Part shown: positions 32,725 through 32,893 of the stretch, piece after piece
Layout: every line of letters starts with the position of its first letter
How positions within the stretch are numbered: the stretch's first letter is position 1
Assembly: GCA_022824765.1 (NCBI GenBank)
Contig: JAJDZG010000165.1
Coordinates: 1-32,893, forward strand
Reading direction: 5' to 3'
Source: Dehalococcoidia bacterium
GTDB lineage: Bacteria; Chloroflexota; Dehalococcoidia; Bin125
DNA: 32,893 nucleotides
Position numbers and translations under genes: made by a program
The notes under the pieces: generated by a model
What the model saw: only the letters and a program-made list of their open reading frames with translations
What the model was told of the DNA's origin: nothing
Databases searched by the model: none

Positions 32725-32893
32725 TTACTGGGCGTAGACGCCGGCGCCGGGGCCCTCGGCGGTGGCCCAGAACTTGGCGCTGATCTGGTCGATCAGGTCG
32801 ATGAGTTCCTGGCCCTTGGCGACGTCGTTGGTCTTCTTGGCTTCGCCGGCGACCTTGGTCGCGTTCCAGAGGAGCTCGTGGATTGACGCGTCA
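32725..32893 (-). CDS. Unknown protein, C-terminal 55 residues (5' part off the right edge)
   Basis: Read from the right edge, a frame ends at TAA (32727-32725). It gives an alpha-helical, soluble-looking tail: DASIHELLWNATKVAGEAKK, then a segment with GQELIDLIDQISAKFW, ending EGPGAGVYAQ. Third codon positions are almost all G or C, as in real genes here, and a terminator hairpin lies just after the stop. I do not recognise the family. Confidence 0.6.
   Translation of the reverse strand, partial: DASIHELLWNATKVAGEAKKTNDVAKGQELIDLIDQISAKFWATAEGPGAGVYAQ

Overview
The window is chromosomal DNA from a high-GC bacterium. Genes are tightly packed, GTG starts are frequent, and genes are often joined by ATGA, GTGA or TAATG stop/start overlaps. 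Content and order (rsmD-coaD followed by a short coiled-coil protein, a metal-dependent type I-beta DAHP synthase, an AroH-type chorismate mutase, one large aro/trp cluster) suggest Chloroflexota, perhaps Dehalococcoidia/SAR202. That placement is inference from gene content, because no rRNA or other phylogenetic marker was compared.

Layout. (1) Bases 1-6037, minus strand: one uninterrupted reading frame of at least 2012 codons that runs off the left edge. It encodes a secreted giant protein built of about 17 SwmB-like beta-sandwich repeats of about 105 residues. Upstream of it, on the same strand, lie a crotonase-family gene and a short-chain dehydrogenase. (2) 7626-9221: a non-coding stretch with REP-like palindromes, then a decayed IS5-family element inserted exactly at the lysS stop codon. 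(3) 9218-11317, minus: greA-lysS. (4) 11411-15499, plus: a coupled operon of an HtrA-like protease, a membrane-anchored GH18-like pseudo-glycosidase, rsmD and coaD. A second REP-like/tandem repeat and a coiled-coil gene follow. (5) 16372-30780, minus: an aromatic amino acid supercluster, read in the order tyrA, aroA, gmk, trpE, Nudix-like, double-CMD protein, trpG, papain-like protein, trpD, trpC, trpF, trpB, CPBP protease, trpA, aroH, aroF. (6) 30928-32507, plus: a small membrane protein coupled to a secreted lytic-transglycosylase-like protein. (7) tRNA-Arg(TCT), a hairpin terminator, and the 3' end of an unknown minus-strand gene at the right edge.

The supercluster makes the first shikimate-pathway step (DAHP synthase), EPSP, prephenate (AroH), arogenate or hydroxyphenylpyruvate (TyrA), and tryptophan from chorismate (TrpE/G, D, F, C, B/A). 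The genes aroB, aroD, aroE, aroK, aroC and pheA are not in the window. Four genes with no known role in the pathway sit inside the trp block in the same orientation and often overlap their neighbours: a Nudix-like protein with a degenerate box, a double carboxymuconolactone-decarboxylase-like protein, a papain-like C/H/D protein that is visibly less GC-rich, and a CPBP membrane protease. These interlopers, the giant repeat protein and the GH18-like pseudoenzyme are the most interesting items here.
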